From Candidatus Ferrigenium bremense (GTDB lineage: Bacteria; Pseudomonadota; Gammaproteobacteria; Burkholderiales; Gallionellaceae): a stretch of 64,000 bases of DNA. A program made the position numbers and the translations under genes. The notes beneath the pieces are model-generated. The model saw only the letters and a program-made list of their open reading frames with translations, was not told the origin of the DNA and made no database searches. The DNA lies in NCBI GenBank assembly GCA_019449635.1, contig JAGRPI010000007.1:33071-97070 (forward strand). The letters run 5' to 3'. Position 1 is the first letter of the stretch. Each line of letters starts with the position of its first letter. This document shows, one piece after another, positions 53,177 to 63,432 of this stretch.

Positions 53177-54481
53177 TCAGGGCTTCGCGTCTTTTCTGAA
53201 TAACGCCGACTGGGCATGCGCCTGCAAGCCTTCGCCGAACGCCAGTGTAGCTGCGATCGCGCCCAGTTTCTGCGCGCCATGCGCGGAAACCTGGATCAGG
53301 CTGCTGCGCTTCTGGAAATCGTACACGCCCAGCGGCGAGGAGAAACGCGCGGTGCCGGAGGTGGGCAGGACATGGTTCGGCCCGGCACAGTAGTCGCCGA
53401 GCGATTCCGAAGTGTAGCGCCCCATGAAGATCGCGCCGGCATGTTTGAGTTTGGGCAGCAGGCTTTGCGGGTCTGCGACCGACAACTCCAGATGCTCCGG
53501 CGCGATGCGGTTGCTGATGATGCAGGCTTCGTCGAGGTCGGCGACCTGGATCAAGGCGCCGCGATTCTCCAGCGCGGTCCGGATGATGTCGCGGCGCGGC
53601 ATCTGCTCCAGCAGGCGATTCGCGCTTTGCGCGACCGCGTTGATGAATTTCGCATCCGGCGACAGCAGGATCGCCTGCGCCAGTTCGTCGTGTTCGGCCT
53701 GCGAGAACAGGTCCATCGCAACCCAGTCCGGGTCGGTCTGCCCGTCGCAGATCACCAGGATTTCCGACGGCCCGGCGATCATGTCGATGCCGCACGCGCC
53801 GAACACGCGGCGCTTGGCGGAGGCCACATAGGCGTTGCCGGGGCCGACGATCTTGTCCACTTTCGGGATCGTCGCCGTGCCGTAGGCCAGCGCCGCCACC
53901 GCCTGCGCGCCGCCGATCGTGAACACGCGATCCACGCCGGACAGGTAAGCCGCCGCCAGCACCAGCTGGTTCTTCACGCCGTCCGGGGTCGGTACCACCA
54001 TGATGAGTTCGGCCACTCCCGCCACCTTCGCGGGCAGCGCGTTCATCAGCACCGATGACGGGTAGGCCGCCTTGCCGCCCGGCACATACAGGCCGACGCG
54101 ATCCAGCGGCGTCACCTGCTGGCCGAGCAGCGTGCCGTCTGTTTCGGTATAGCTCCACGAAGTCTGCACCTGCCTGCGGTGGTAATCGGTCACGCGCTGC
54201 GCGGCCTGTTCCAGCGCGCCGCGCTGTTCGGCGGGCAGGCCGTCGAATGCCGCGCGCAACTCGTGCTGCGGCAATTCCATCGCCGCGCCATGCTCCAGCG
54301 GCAGGCGGTCGAACCTGGCGGTGTATTCGAGCACGGCGGCATCGCCGCGCTTGCGCACGTCGGCAAGGATGGAAGCCACGGTCGCTTCCAGCTTTTCGTC
54401 CGCTGTTTCCTCGAAGGCCAGCAGCCTGGTCAACTCTTCATCGAAGTCCGCAGCGCGGCTGGAAAGTCGCCTGATGTTCAT
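53177..54481 (-). CDS. hisD: Histidinol dehydrogenase
   Basis: HisD catalyses the last two oxidations of histidine synthesis with NAD+ and zinc. The 434-aa protein has the signature region [30 protein letters not shown]. The [20 protein letters not shown] segment near the C-terminus is also present. It lies downstream of hisG in a murA-hisG-hisD order typical of betaproteobacteria. Confidence 0.97.
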   Translation of the reverse strand: MNIRRLSSRAADFDEELTRLLAFEETADEKLEATVASILADVRKRGDAAVLEYTARFDRLPLEHGAAMELPQHELRAAFDGLPAEQRGALEQAAQRVTDYHRRQVQTSWSYTETDGTLLGQQVTPLDRVGLYVPGGKAAYPSSVLMNALPAKVAGVAELIMVVPTPDGVKNQLVLAAAYLSGVDRVFTIGGAQAVAALAYGTATIPKVDKIVGPGNAYVASAKRRVFGACGIDMIAGPSEILVICDGQTDPDWVAMDLFSQAEHDELAQAILLSPDAKFINAVAQSANRLLEQMPRRDIIRTALENRGALIQVADLDEACIISNRIAPEHLELSVADPQSLLPKLKHAGAIFMGRYTSESLGDYCAGPNHVLPTSGTARFSSPLGVYDFQKRSSLIQVSAHGAQKLGAIAATLAFGEGLQAHAQSALFRKDAKP

Positions 54482-54558
54482 TTGGAAATCTTCCTTTATG
54501 TCCGTTACAAGATTAAAACCACCGGCTGCCGCATAAATCCCTCTCCCGCTGGAGCGAT

Positions 54559-54585
54559 CGTAGGGCGGGTCACACCCGCCCTACG
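54559..54585. repeat. REP-like palindrome (family J)
   Basis: The sequence cgtagggcgggt pairs with acccgccctacg across a short loop. It lies between hisG and hisD, in a gap of 131 bases. Confidence 0.75.
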
Positions 54586-54612
54586 CTTCTGCCCCGGAAT
54601 GACGATTCGTAT

Positions 54613-55251
54613 TTATTTGCTGATCGCGCCCGCAAACGCATCCAGCATCGGCTGGATCATTCCATGTTTCAATTTCAGCGCGGCCTGATTCACCACCAGC
54701 CGCGACGAAATATCGGCGATATGCTCGACCGCCTTCAGATTGTTGGCCTTGAGCGTGCCGCCGCTGCTCACCAGATCGACGATCGCATCCGACAATCCCA
54801 CCAGCGGGGCCAGCTCCATCGAGCCGTACAGCTTGATCAGGTCCACATGCACGCCCTTTGCGGCGAAGTGGTCCCTGGCGGTCTGCACATATTTGGTCGC
54901 CACGCGCAGGCGCGCGCCCTGGCGCACCGCGGATTCGTAATCGAAATCGTTGCGCACCGCCACCATCATGCGGCAGCGCGCGATATTCAGATCCAGCGGC
55001 TGATACAGCCCGATGCCGCCGTGCTCGTTGAGCACATCCTTGCCCGCCACGCCGAGATCCGCCGCGCCGTATTGCACATAGGTCGGCACATCGGAAGCGC
55101 GCACGATGATCAGCCGCACATCGGCGCGATTGGTCGGCAGGATCAGTTTGCGCGAAGACTCCGGGTCTTCCGGCGTGGCGATGCCCGCCGCGTTCAGCAG
55201 CGGCAGGGTCTCTTCGAAGATGCGTCCCTTGGACAGTGCGATGGTGATCAT
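54613..55251 (-). CDS. hisG: ATP phosphoribosyltransferase, short form
   Basis: HisG starts histidine synthesis by joining ATP and PRPP. At 212 aa it is the short form that needs the HisZ regulatory subunit, which is not in the window. The N-terminal [15 protein letters not shown] and the PRPP-binding [22 protein letters not shown] region fit. Repeat F2 lies directly upstream. Confidence 0.95.
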   Translation of the reverse strand: MITIALSKGRIFEETLPLLNAAGIATPEDPESSRKLILPTNRADVRLIIVRASDVPTYVQYGAADLGVAGKDVLNEHGGIGLYQPLDLNIARCRMMVAVRNDFDYESAVRQGARLRVATKYVQTARDHFAAKGVHVDLIKLYGSMELAPLVGLSDAIVDLVSSGGTLKANNLKAVEHIADISSRLVVNQAALKLKHGMIQPMLDAFAGAISK

Positions 55252-55252
55252 T

Positions 55253-55500
55253 TTAAAACCCCTACAAACCTACTGCGCAATTCGATAGCGGCGTTGCGCG
55301 GTGCTCGCTCATCGCCTACCCATAGGGTATGTCTCGTTCGCTGTGCTACGTACGCCTTGCTCTCGAAGTGGCGGCTGTGACACGTTACTGGCGAAGCCAG
55401 CCGATTGCGGGAACAACCGCCAGTTGCCACTCCCGCACCGGATGCTTCGCAACACCGTGTCGTGGCAACCCGGCTACGGTTTTTAGCGGTTTTCATACAC
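55253..55500. repeat. Family F long dispersed repeat (copy 2)
   Basis: In reverse complement it matches the element at 10070-10300. Shared words include gcgatgagcgagcacc and gaagcatccggtgcgggag, and the distances between them are similar. It fills the 257-base gap between hisG and murA. No gene is evident; the small open frame on the minus strand is repeat-derived. Confidence 0.65.
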
Positions 55501-55508
55501 TCTCCGAT

Positions 55509-57073
<1,565 letters not shown>

Positions 57074-57091
57074 TATCCTGAATTCCTGATT

Positions 57092-57123
57092 TAAACCACA
57101 AAGAACACGAAGTGCACGAAGAA
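57092..57123. repeat. Family B repeat, single arm
   Basis: The sequence accacaaagaacacgaagtg is the left arm of family B. A short remnant cttcgtgacctctg (57199-57212) may be the inverted end. It lies between the BolA and MlaB genes. Confidence 0.6.
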
Positions 57124-57212
57124 AAACAATGTATTACCCCAAAAATTGGAGTCGCCTTGCTGGCGAGCATCCCATGTCATGCAGTTCCATGATAAATCTT
57201 CGTGACCTCTGT

Positions 57213-57261
57213 TAACCAGCCATTTAGCGATCGTTGTTTGGTCGCTTAGTGGAATGGCTAG
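57213..57261. repeat. Family E palindromic repeat (diverged)
   Basis: The arms agccatttagcga and tcgcttagtggaatggct pair imperfectly, with the family word gaatggctag at the right. It abuts family B sequence in the BolA-MlaB gap. Confidence 0.6.
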
Positions 57262-57299
57262 AGTTCCATCAGTCCTTCGTAATGGACCGTTTGTGAGAA

Positions 57300-57587
57300 T
57301 CAAGCGGATTGCCGGGGCAGCAACTCGGCCACGCCATACAGGCGCGCCAAGCTGAGCAAATCGTCTGGAAGACCCGCCACGCGCAAAGTACGCTGGCTGC
57401 GCTGTGCGGCACGTAACCATCCCAGCAGCATGCTCACTGCAGCGGAGTCAACTGCCTCAACCTGCGAGAAATCCACCAGCAAATCTTCGCTGGTCAGATG
57501 CTGCAAGCCCGCTTCAAACAGGGCGGGCACGGTTGCGATGGTCAGGCGACCGCGTACCACCAGCCGCCCATCCTCGCGCGTGATCAC
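57300..57587 (-). CDS. mlaB: STAS domain protein MlaB
   Basis: MlaB is the cytoplasmic partner that activates the MlaFE transporter. The 95-aa STAS domain has VDFSQVEAVDSAAVSMLLGWLRAA, with the usual Asp-Ser context. The start overlaps the mlaC stop by four bases, so translation is coupled. It is the last gene of the Mla operon here. Confidence 0.85.
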   Translation of the reverse strand: MITREDGRLVVRGRLTIATVPALFEAGLQHLTSEDLLVDFSQVEAVDSAAVSMLLGWLRAAQRSQRTLRVAGLPDDLLSLARLYGVAELLPRQSA

Positions 57588-58216
57588 TTTGTCTCTGCCT
57601 TCTGCAGCGCGACATTGGCAGCATTGGCATTCTTGTCGGACAGCATCTTGATCAGGCCGTCGATGCCGTTTTGCTGGATTTGCGTATCAAAGGTGCCGCG
57701 ATAGCTGGTCACCATGCTGACGCCTTCTATGGCCACATCGAATGCCTTCCAGCCGTCGGTGGTTTTTTCCATTTCATAATCGACCGGGACTGGCGGAGCG
57801 CCCGGCTTGTTGATGGTGGTCTTGACGGTCGCTTCGGTCGCATCGGCAGCCATCTTGAACGGTTTTACTTCCACCGATTGGTCGCGATACACGGTGAATG
57901 CCTTGGTATAAGTACGCACCAGCATATTGCGGAACTCCGTCACCAACGCCTGCTTCTGTTCGTTGGTTGCGGTCCGCCAATGCTTGCCCACCGCCAGCCT
58001 TGTCATGCGCACAAAATCAAAATGCGGCAATACCTTGGCATCCACCAGATCCAGGATTTTTTTCTGGTTGCCTGCCTGGATATCCTTGTCTTGCTTGACA
58101 ATCACGAGGACGTCCTGCGCGGTAGTCTTGATCAACTCATCCGGCGCGACCATCTCGGCCTGTGCAAAACCAATCATGCACAAAAAGCCTGCAATAACTT
58201 TCAACAACCCCTTCAT
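57584..58216 (-). CDS. mlaC: Phospholipid-binding protein MlaC
   Basis: MlaC carries phospholipid across the periplasm. The 210-aa protein has a signal peptide (VIAGFLCMIGFAQAE). The family core follows: VLPHFDFVRMTRLAVGKHWRTATNEQKQALVTEFRNMLVRTY and VDYEMEKTTDGWKAFDVAIEGVSMVTSYR. It lies 16 bases after mlaD. The outer-membrane partner mlaA is not between mlaC and mlaB as it is in some relatives. Confidence 0.93.
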   Translation of the reverse strand: MKGLLKVIAGFLCMIGFAQAEMVAPDELIKTTAQDVLVIVKQDKDIQAGNQKKILDLVDAKVLPHFDFVRMTRLAVGKHWRTATNEQKQALVTEFRNMLVRTYTKAFTVYRDQSVEVKPFKMAADATEATVKTTINKPGAPPVPVDYEMEKTTDGWKAFDVAIEGVSMVTSYRGTFDTQIQQNGIDGLIKMLSDKNANAANVALQKAETK

Positions 58217-58232
58217 TTCAAAAACTCCTTGA

Positions 58233-58697
58233 TTATTTAGCTGGCTCTTCGGCCTTGCTGTACAAGAATTTGCCTATCAGATCTTCCAGCACCATGGCGG
58301 ATTGCGTCTTCTTCAGTTGCTCCCCGTCCTTCAGCATTTCTTCATCGCCACCGGGCATCAAGCCGATGTACTGCTCGCCCAGCAAACCGGAAGTCAGGAT
58401 ATTGGCGAACGTATCCTTGGGAAACCGGTAACGCTTGTCCAGACTCATTACCACCTTGGCCTCGTAGCGTTCCGTATCCAGTGTAATGTCCGTCACACGC
58501 CCGACCAGCACGCCCGCGCTCTTGATGGATGCCTTGGGCTTCAGGCCGCCGATGTTCGAAAAGTAGGCATGCACCTGATAGGCCTCCGACACATTGTAGG
58601 TGCCCAGGTTCCCCACCTTCATCGCCAGCATCACCAATGCGGCAATGCCCGCCACTACAAATATCCCAACCCACAGATCAACCGTCGTGCGTTCCAT
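58233..58697 (-). CDS. mlaD: MCE-domain protein MlaD
   Basis: MlaD forms the hexameric ring that binds phospholipid. The 154-aa protein has an N-terminal membrane helix (about 7-25) and one MCE domain, seen in YQVHAYFSNIGGLKPKASIKSAGVLVGRV and ANILTSGLLGEQYIGLMPGG. It sits between mlaE and mlaC. Confidence 0.94.
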   Translation of the reverse strand: MERTTVDLWVGIFVVAGIAALVMLAMKVGNLGTYNVSEAYQVHAYFSNIGGLKPKASIKSAGVLVGRVTDITLDTERYEAKVVMSLDKRYRFPKDTFANILTSGLLGEQYIGLMPGGDEEMLKDGEQLKKTQSAMVLEDLIGKFLYSKAEEPAK

Positions 58698-58700
58698 AAC

Positions 58701-59489
58701 TTAATTTCCCCTAAACATGATTGCGGTCAAAATAAAATCCAGCATCAGAATCGCCAGCGACGAGGTAACCACCGTTCGTGTCGTCGCACCGGATACGCCC
58801 TCCGCCGTAGGCGGCGCATCGTAGCCTTCGAACAGCGCAATCACCGTCACCACGATGCCAAACACGAAACTCTTGATCACGCCGTTCAGGATATCCTCGC
58901 GAAAATCCACGGCGGACTGCATCTGCGACCAGAACGACCCCTCATCCACACCGATCTGCACCACGCCGACCAGGTAACCGCCAAACACTCCCACCGCGCT
59001 GAACAGTGCGGCCAGCAACGGCATGGAAATCACGCCCGCCCAGAAACGCGGCGCAACGATGCGCGCGATCGGATTGACCGCCATCATTTCCATCGCGGAG
59101 ATCTGCTCGGTCGCCTTCATCAGGCCGATTTCCGCCGTCATCGCCGAACCGGCGCGACTGGCAAACAACAGCGCGGCCACCACCGGCCCCAGTTCGCGCA
59201 CCAGGCTCAGCGCCACCATGCTGCCCAGCGCCGATTCCGAGCCATAACGTTTAAGCGTCTCATAGCCCTGCAAGCCGAGCACCATGCCGACAAACAGCCC
59301 CGCCACGATGATGATGATCAGCGACATCACGCCGGTGGAAAACAACTCCTTGATGATCAGATGGAAGCGCCGGAAGCCGCTGCCCGAATGCGTCAACGTG
59401 AGCATGAAAAAGCGCGTCGCCACGCCGATGCGCCACACCGCATTGACGGTACGATGGCCAATTCCCTTGATTGCTTTAACTGCCGGCAT
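58701..59489 (-). CDS. mlaE: Lipid asymmetry transporter permease MlaE
   Basis: The 262-aa permease has the MlaE membrane domain. The conserved coupling block is RELGPVVAALLFASRAGSAMTAEIGLMKATEQISAMEMMAVNP, followed by helices and FGIVVTVIALFEGYDAPPTAEGVSGATTRTVV. It is four bases from mlaF and three from mlaD. Confidence 0.95.
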   Translation of the reverse strand: MPAVKAIKGIGHRTVNAVWRIGVATRFFMLTLTHSGSGFRRFHLIIKELFSTGVMSLIIIIVAGLFVGMVLGLQGYETLKRYGSESALGSMVALSLVRELGPVVAALLFASRAGSAMTAEIGLMKATEQISAMEMMAVNPIARIVAPRFWAGVISMPLLAALFSAVGVFGGYLVGVVQIGVDEGSFWSQMQSAVDFREDILNGVIKSFVFGIVVTVIALFEGYDAPPTAEGVSGATTRTVVTSSLAILMLDFILTAIMFRGN

Positions 59490-59493
59490 TGTG

Positions 59494-60297
59494 TCAGCCT
59501 CCCAGATTCAGATCTTGACGGTAATCACCGCCGGGATAATGGAAGGGTACCGGACCATCCATCTCGCCATGCACGAACTGGTGCACAAAATCCTTGCCCG
59601 ACGCGCGGATCTCGTCGGGCGTCCCCTCCGCTTCGATCACACCATTGGCCATGAAATAAACGTAGTCCACAATCTTCAGCGACTCCTGTATATCGTGCGT
59701 CACCACTATCGAGGTCGCACCCAGCGCGTCATTCAGGCGGCGGATCAGATCGCCGACCACCGTCAGCGAAATCGGATCCAGTCCGGCAAAGGGCTCGTCA
59801 TACATGATCAGCATCGGGTCAAGCGCCACGGTACGCGCCAGGGCCACACGCCGCGCCATGCCGCCGGACAGCTCGGATGGCATCAGGTTATGCGTGCCGC
59901 GCAACCCCACCGCATGCAGTTTCATCAAGACCAGATCGTGAATGATCTCTTCCGGCAGGTCGGTATGTTCGCGCATCTGGAATGCCACGTTGTCGTATAC
60001 CGACATATCGGTAAATAACGCGCCGAACTGGAACAGCATCCCCATCTTGCGCCGCATGGCATACAAACCGTCCTGGTCCAGCTCGTGAATCACCTGCCCG
60101 GCCACTTTGACACAACCCATGGTCGGTTTGAGCGCACCGCCGATATGTCGCAGCAGCGTGGTTTTACCGCAGCCGCTCAACCCCATGATGGCGATCAGCT
60201 TGCCCTTCGGAAAAACCATGTTGATACCCTGCAGGACGGGGCGTTTATCGTAGGCAAAATTAAGTTCGCAAATTTCGGCCGAAACAGATGAAGACAA
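59494..60297 (-). CDS. mlaF: ATP-binding protein MlaF
   Basis: MlaF powers phospholipid transport. The protein has Walker A GLSGCGKTT, the signature SELSGGMARRVALAR, Walker B LIMYDEPFAGLD and a switch His in VVTHDIQ. There is no ATG near the N-terminus. I propose the TTG at 60297 (267 aa, before SSSVSAEICELNFAYDKRPVLQG); a TTG at 60348 is possible. It is the first gene of the operon, divergent from the sigma-54 activator. Confidence 0.9.
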   Translation of the reverse strand: MSSSVSAEICELNFAYDKRPVLQGINMVFPKGKLIAIMGLSGCGKTTLLRHIGGALKPTMGCVKVAGQVIHELDQDGLYAMRRKMGMLFQFGALFTDMSVYDNVAFQMREHTDLPEEIIHDLVLMKLHAVGLRGTHNLMPSELSGGMARRVALARTVALDPMLIMYDEPFAGLDPISLTVVGDLIRRLNDALGATSIVVTHDIQESLKIVDYVYFMANGVIEAEGTPDEIRASGKDFVHQFVHGEMDGPVPFHYPGGDYRQDLNLGG

Positions 60298-60397
60298 AGT
60301 TGAAATCCAAAAAATCGGGAGGGCGCATTCTAAACCACAGCACGGCAAATCCTCAACAAATAGTCGCGCCTATGGATATCTATAGTCTTTTTCCCTA

Positions 60398-60426
60398 TTG
60401 AGCTTGTAAGCGCTTACCGCTATGCT
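60398..60426 (+). promoter_or_regulatory. Candidate sigma-70 promoter for the sigma-54 activator gene
   Basis: ttgagc (60398-60403) and tatgct (60421-60426) are separated by 17 bases. The expected start would be near 60433, about 27 bases before the proposed start codon. The spacer holds a palindromic aagcgctt. Confidence 0.4.
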
Positions 60427-60459
60427 CAGCACCCGATACCAAATCTCCGTGAGCACAAA

Positions 60460-61875
60460 TTGAACGCCCTTCCGACACATCCCAGCCTGATGATCGTCGA
60501 TGACGACCCGCTGATTTGCGAAGGATTGGCGGCCGCGCTTGGCAACAGCTTTGAGATACACCAGGCCGGATCACGCGCCGCAGCCATAACCCTGTTGCGC
60601 AAATTGCCCGCCCCCCCGCAACTGGCACTGATCGATCTGGGGCTGCCGCCGACTCCGCACCGCCCGGATGAAGGTTTTCACCTGATTGCCGAATTACTGG
60701 CACATTCGCCGAAAATCAAGATCTTTGTCCTGTCCGGACAGAATGAACAAAGCAACGCGCGTCATGCTCGCGCGCTGGGTGCGGCGGATTTCATCGCCAA
60801 GCCATGTGCGCCGGAAAAAATCAGGAAATATCTAGACGACGCACTGGCTATCCGGGACAGCGAATCCGGCAATGACGAGCGTGACCGGCAGTCGCAGGGG
60901 ATCGTCGGCCAGAGTCCGGCCATAAAGGCCCTGCGCAGCCAGATCATGATGTATGCCGCCATGCCCTATCCCGTGCTCATCGAGGGAGAATCCGGTTGCG
61001 GCAAGGAGCTGGTTGCCACCGCGGTTCAAAAGCTGTCTGGCAGCCCCGGCACGCCATTCAAAGTGCTCAACTGTGCCGCAATTTCCCCCACGCTGATCGA
61101 ACCTACCCTGTTCGGCCACAGCAAGGGAGCCTTCACCGGCGCAATGAGCGCGCAATCCGGTTTTTTCGAGGACGCATCCGACGGCACGCTATTCCTCGAC
61201 GAGATCGGCGAATTGGCTCTGGAGCTCCAAACCAAGCTGCTGAGAGTCCTGGAGAACGGCGAATACCAACGCATCGGCGAAACCACCACGCGCAAGAGCC
61301 GCGCACGTATCATCGCCGCGACCAATCGCAACCTGCGCAACGCAGTCAAGGCCGGAACGTTTCGCGATGACCTGTATCACCGCCTGAATGTATTTTCAAT
61401 CACCGTTCCCGCATTGCGCGAGCTTGGCCAGGACAAGCTGGTCCTGCTCAACCATTTCCGCGCTTATTACGCCCAGCAAACCGGGCAGACACCTTTCGAA
61501 CTGGACATGGAAGCTTTGCAGTGCTGGGAACGCTACAGCTTTCCCGGGAACACCCGTGAATTGCGCAACATCGTTATCCGATTGACCGCAAAATATCCCG
61601 GACAAAAGGTCAGCGCCATGCAATTACAGGAAGAATTCGACCCACTGGACACATCCGCGACAGGAGACACGGGACAGGTGCAACAAAGCCGCTTCGACGA
61701 ACTCAGGGCGGGCAACTTCAACCTGGACCGGCATCTGCGCGAACAGGAAGGCCATTACATTGCCGCCGCACTGGAACTTGCCGCAGGCAATGTCAGCGAA
61801 GCGGCCAGGCTGCTCGGCATCAACCGCACCACGCTGCACAGCCGCATGGGTGCCCATGAAAAACCCAACCAATAG
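60460..61875 (+). CDS. Sigma-54-dependent response regulator (PrsR/NtrC type)
   Basis: The 471-aa protein has an N-terminal receiver domain with the acidic pocket VDDD at 13-16, the phospho-acceptor Asp59 in ALIDLGLPP and Lys114. A sigma-54 AAA+ domain follows, with GESGCGKE at 176-183, GAFTGA at 223-228 and LDEIGE. The C-terminal FIS-type helix-turn-helix is GNVSEAARLLGINRTTLHSRM. It should activate sigma-54 promoters, likely of the downstream pilus/secretion genes. The start is a TTG, with a weak ribosome site; ATG 60490 would cut into the receiver domain. Confidence 0.88.
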   Translation: MNALPTHPSLMIVDDDPLICEGLAAALGNSFEIHQAGSRAAAITLLRKLPAPPQLALIDLGLPPTPHRPDEGFHLIAELLAHSPKIKIFVLSGQNEQSNARHARALGAADFIAKPCAPEKIRKYLDDALAIRDSESGNDERDRQSQGIVGQSPAIKALRSQIMMYAAMPYPVLIEGESGCGKELVATAVQKLSGSPGTPFKVLNCAAISPTLIEPTLFGHSKGAFTGAMSAQSGFFEDASDGTLFLDEIGELALELQTKLLRVLENGEYQRIGETTTRKSRARIIAATNRNLRNAVKAGTFRDDLYHRLNVFSITVPALRELGQDKLVLLNHFRAYYAQQTGQTPFELDMEALQCWERYSFPGNTRELRNIVIRLTAKYPGQKVSAMQLQEEFDPLDTSATGDTGQVQQSRFDELRAGNFNLDRHLREQEGHYIAAALELAAGNVSEAARLLGINRTTLHSRMGAHEKPNQ

Positions 61876-61884
61876 GACTTAGGC

Positions 61885-63351
61885 ATGTACCTGGAACATT
61901 TCGGACTCAACGAGCCGCCGTTCAGAATCACGCCCGTGACGGTATTTTTCTTTTCCGGCGCCCATCGCGGCGAGATCCTCGAGGCGTTGATCTATTCGCT
62001 GAGCGAGGCCGAAGGCATCATCAAGGTCAGCGGCGAAGTCGGCAGCGGCAAAACCATGCTGTGCCGCATGCTGCTCGAACGGCTGCCCAAACATATCGAA
62101 ACCATTTATCTCGCCAACCCGAGCCTGTCGCGCGAGGAAATGCTGTATGCGATCGCCGATGCGCTTGGCCTGAGCATCGACGGCAAGCGCGTCGGTATCA
62201 TCATGCATAGCATCCAGAACAGACTCGAGGAGAAGGCCCGCGAAGGCAAGCGCATCGTCGTGCTGGTCGATGAAGCGCACGCTATGCCGCTGGATACGCT
62301 GGAAGAATTGCGCCTGCTCTACAACTTGCAGGTCGGCAATGCCAAGCTGCTGCAAATCATCCTGTTCGGGCAGCCGGAACTGAATGCCAAGCTGGACCAG
62401 CCGAACATGCGCCAGCTCAAGGATCGCATCATCCACCATTTTCATATACAGCCGCTGTCGCGCAATACCCTCGAGGACTACCTGATGTTCAGGATGCGCG
62501 CGGCCGGCTACCGCGGCCCGGACATTTTCTCGCCAAACGCCATCAAGCTCATCGCCAATGCGTCAAACGGATTGATGCGCCGCATCAACATCCTCGCGGA
62601 CAAATCGCTGCTGGCTGCATTCGTGGAAGACACCCACAACATCGAGGCCCGCCATGTACAGGCGGCAATGCGTGACAGCGAACTCAAACCTGCCCGTTCA
62701 CTGCCCGACAAAAAGCTGCTGATCGGAAGCGCGGCCAGCGTGTTGTTTGTGACGGGTTTGACGGCCTGGTGGCTGCTGAACAAGCCGCCAGCACCACTTC
62801 AACAAGTCGCTTCGACGAGCCACTTCGACGAGCTCAGGACAGGCTCGGGACAGGCTCAGGACAGGCCGACAGCAGCCCAGCCATCCCCGGTGCCGGATAA
62901 CGCTCCTGCTCTCGCCATCAACGGGGGAACAAATCCGGCCGCCGTCACCGCGAGCCTGGCTTCCCTTCCCCGTCCGGCGGCAGATAATTTACCGCCGGCA
63001 GCCGCGTCCGCAGAGAAAGCGAGCAGCAGCCCGGCGGCCGGCAAATCAAGCCTGTTTGAACAGCGCCTGGCGGCGGGCAAACAATTGGCCGAACAGAAAA
63101 AAACCGTTGCCAGCATCCAATTGTTCTACAGCGAAGAGGTCAAGCAGGGGCGCATCGAAAACTTCCTGAAACGGGCAAAAGGGCTGGGCAGGCTCTCGGA
63201 AATCTATCTGCTGCCGGCCAAATTCGGTAGCAAGGACGGGCTGCGCGTACTCTACGGCGCATACCCATCGGCCAATGCGGCGCAGAATGCGATCGATGAA
63301 TTGCCACAGCGTTATCAGGATGCTTTCATCGTATCCATTTATACTTTCTAG
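61885..63351 (+). CDS. ExeA/MshM-like AAA ATPase with SPOR domain
   Basis: The 488-aa protein has an AAA domain with Walker A GEVGSGKT at 50-57 and Walker B RIVVLVDEAHAMP around 125-137. A membrane helix follows near 280-300 (AASVLFVTGLTAWWLL), then an Ala/Pro linker and a C-terminal SPOR-like domain (from about 395, YLLPAKFGSKDGLRVLYGAY). This matches ExeA/MshM proteins that link secretin assembly to the cell wall. A family M repeat (62810-62866) is read in frame just after the helix. It lies nine bases after the activator gene. Confidence 0.85.
   Translation: MYLEHFGLNEPPFRITPVTVFFFSGAHRGEILEALIYSLSEAEGIIKVSGEVGSGKTMLCRMLLERLPKHIETIYLANPSLSREEMLYAIADALGLSIDGKRVGIIMHSIQNRLEEKAREGKRIVVLVDEAHAMPLDTLEELRLLYNLQVGNAKLLQIILFGQPELNAKLDQPNMRQLKDRIIHHFHIQPLSRNTLEDYLMFRMRAAGYRGPDIFSPNAIKLIANASNGLMRRINILADKSLLAAFVEDTHNIEARHVQAAMRDSELKPARSLPDKKLLIGSAASVLFVTGLTAWWLLNKPPAPLQQVASTSHFDELRTGSGQAQDRPTAAQPSPVPDNAPALAINGGTNPAAVTASLASLPRPAADNLPPAAASAEKASSSPAAGKSSLFEQRLAAGKQLAEQKKTVASIQLFYSEEVKQGRIENFLKRAKGLGRLSEIYLLPAKFGSKDGLRVLYGAYPSANAAQNAIDELPQRYQDAFIVSIYTF
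62810..62866. repeat. Family M repeat inside the MshM-like gene
   Basis: The sequence cttcgacgagccacttcgac and the repeated word caggacaggctc are family M-like. They encode the segment FDELRTGSGQAQDRP between the membrane helix and the SPOR domain. Confidence 0.65.
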
Positions 63352-63432
63352 CATACCTGCCACCATGGGCATATTGAGCCAAATCCGCAAAGCTGTTAGG
63401 CTTCGCACCAATAAGGGATAGGGAGCAAAAGG

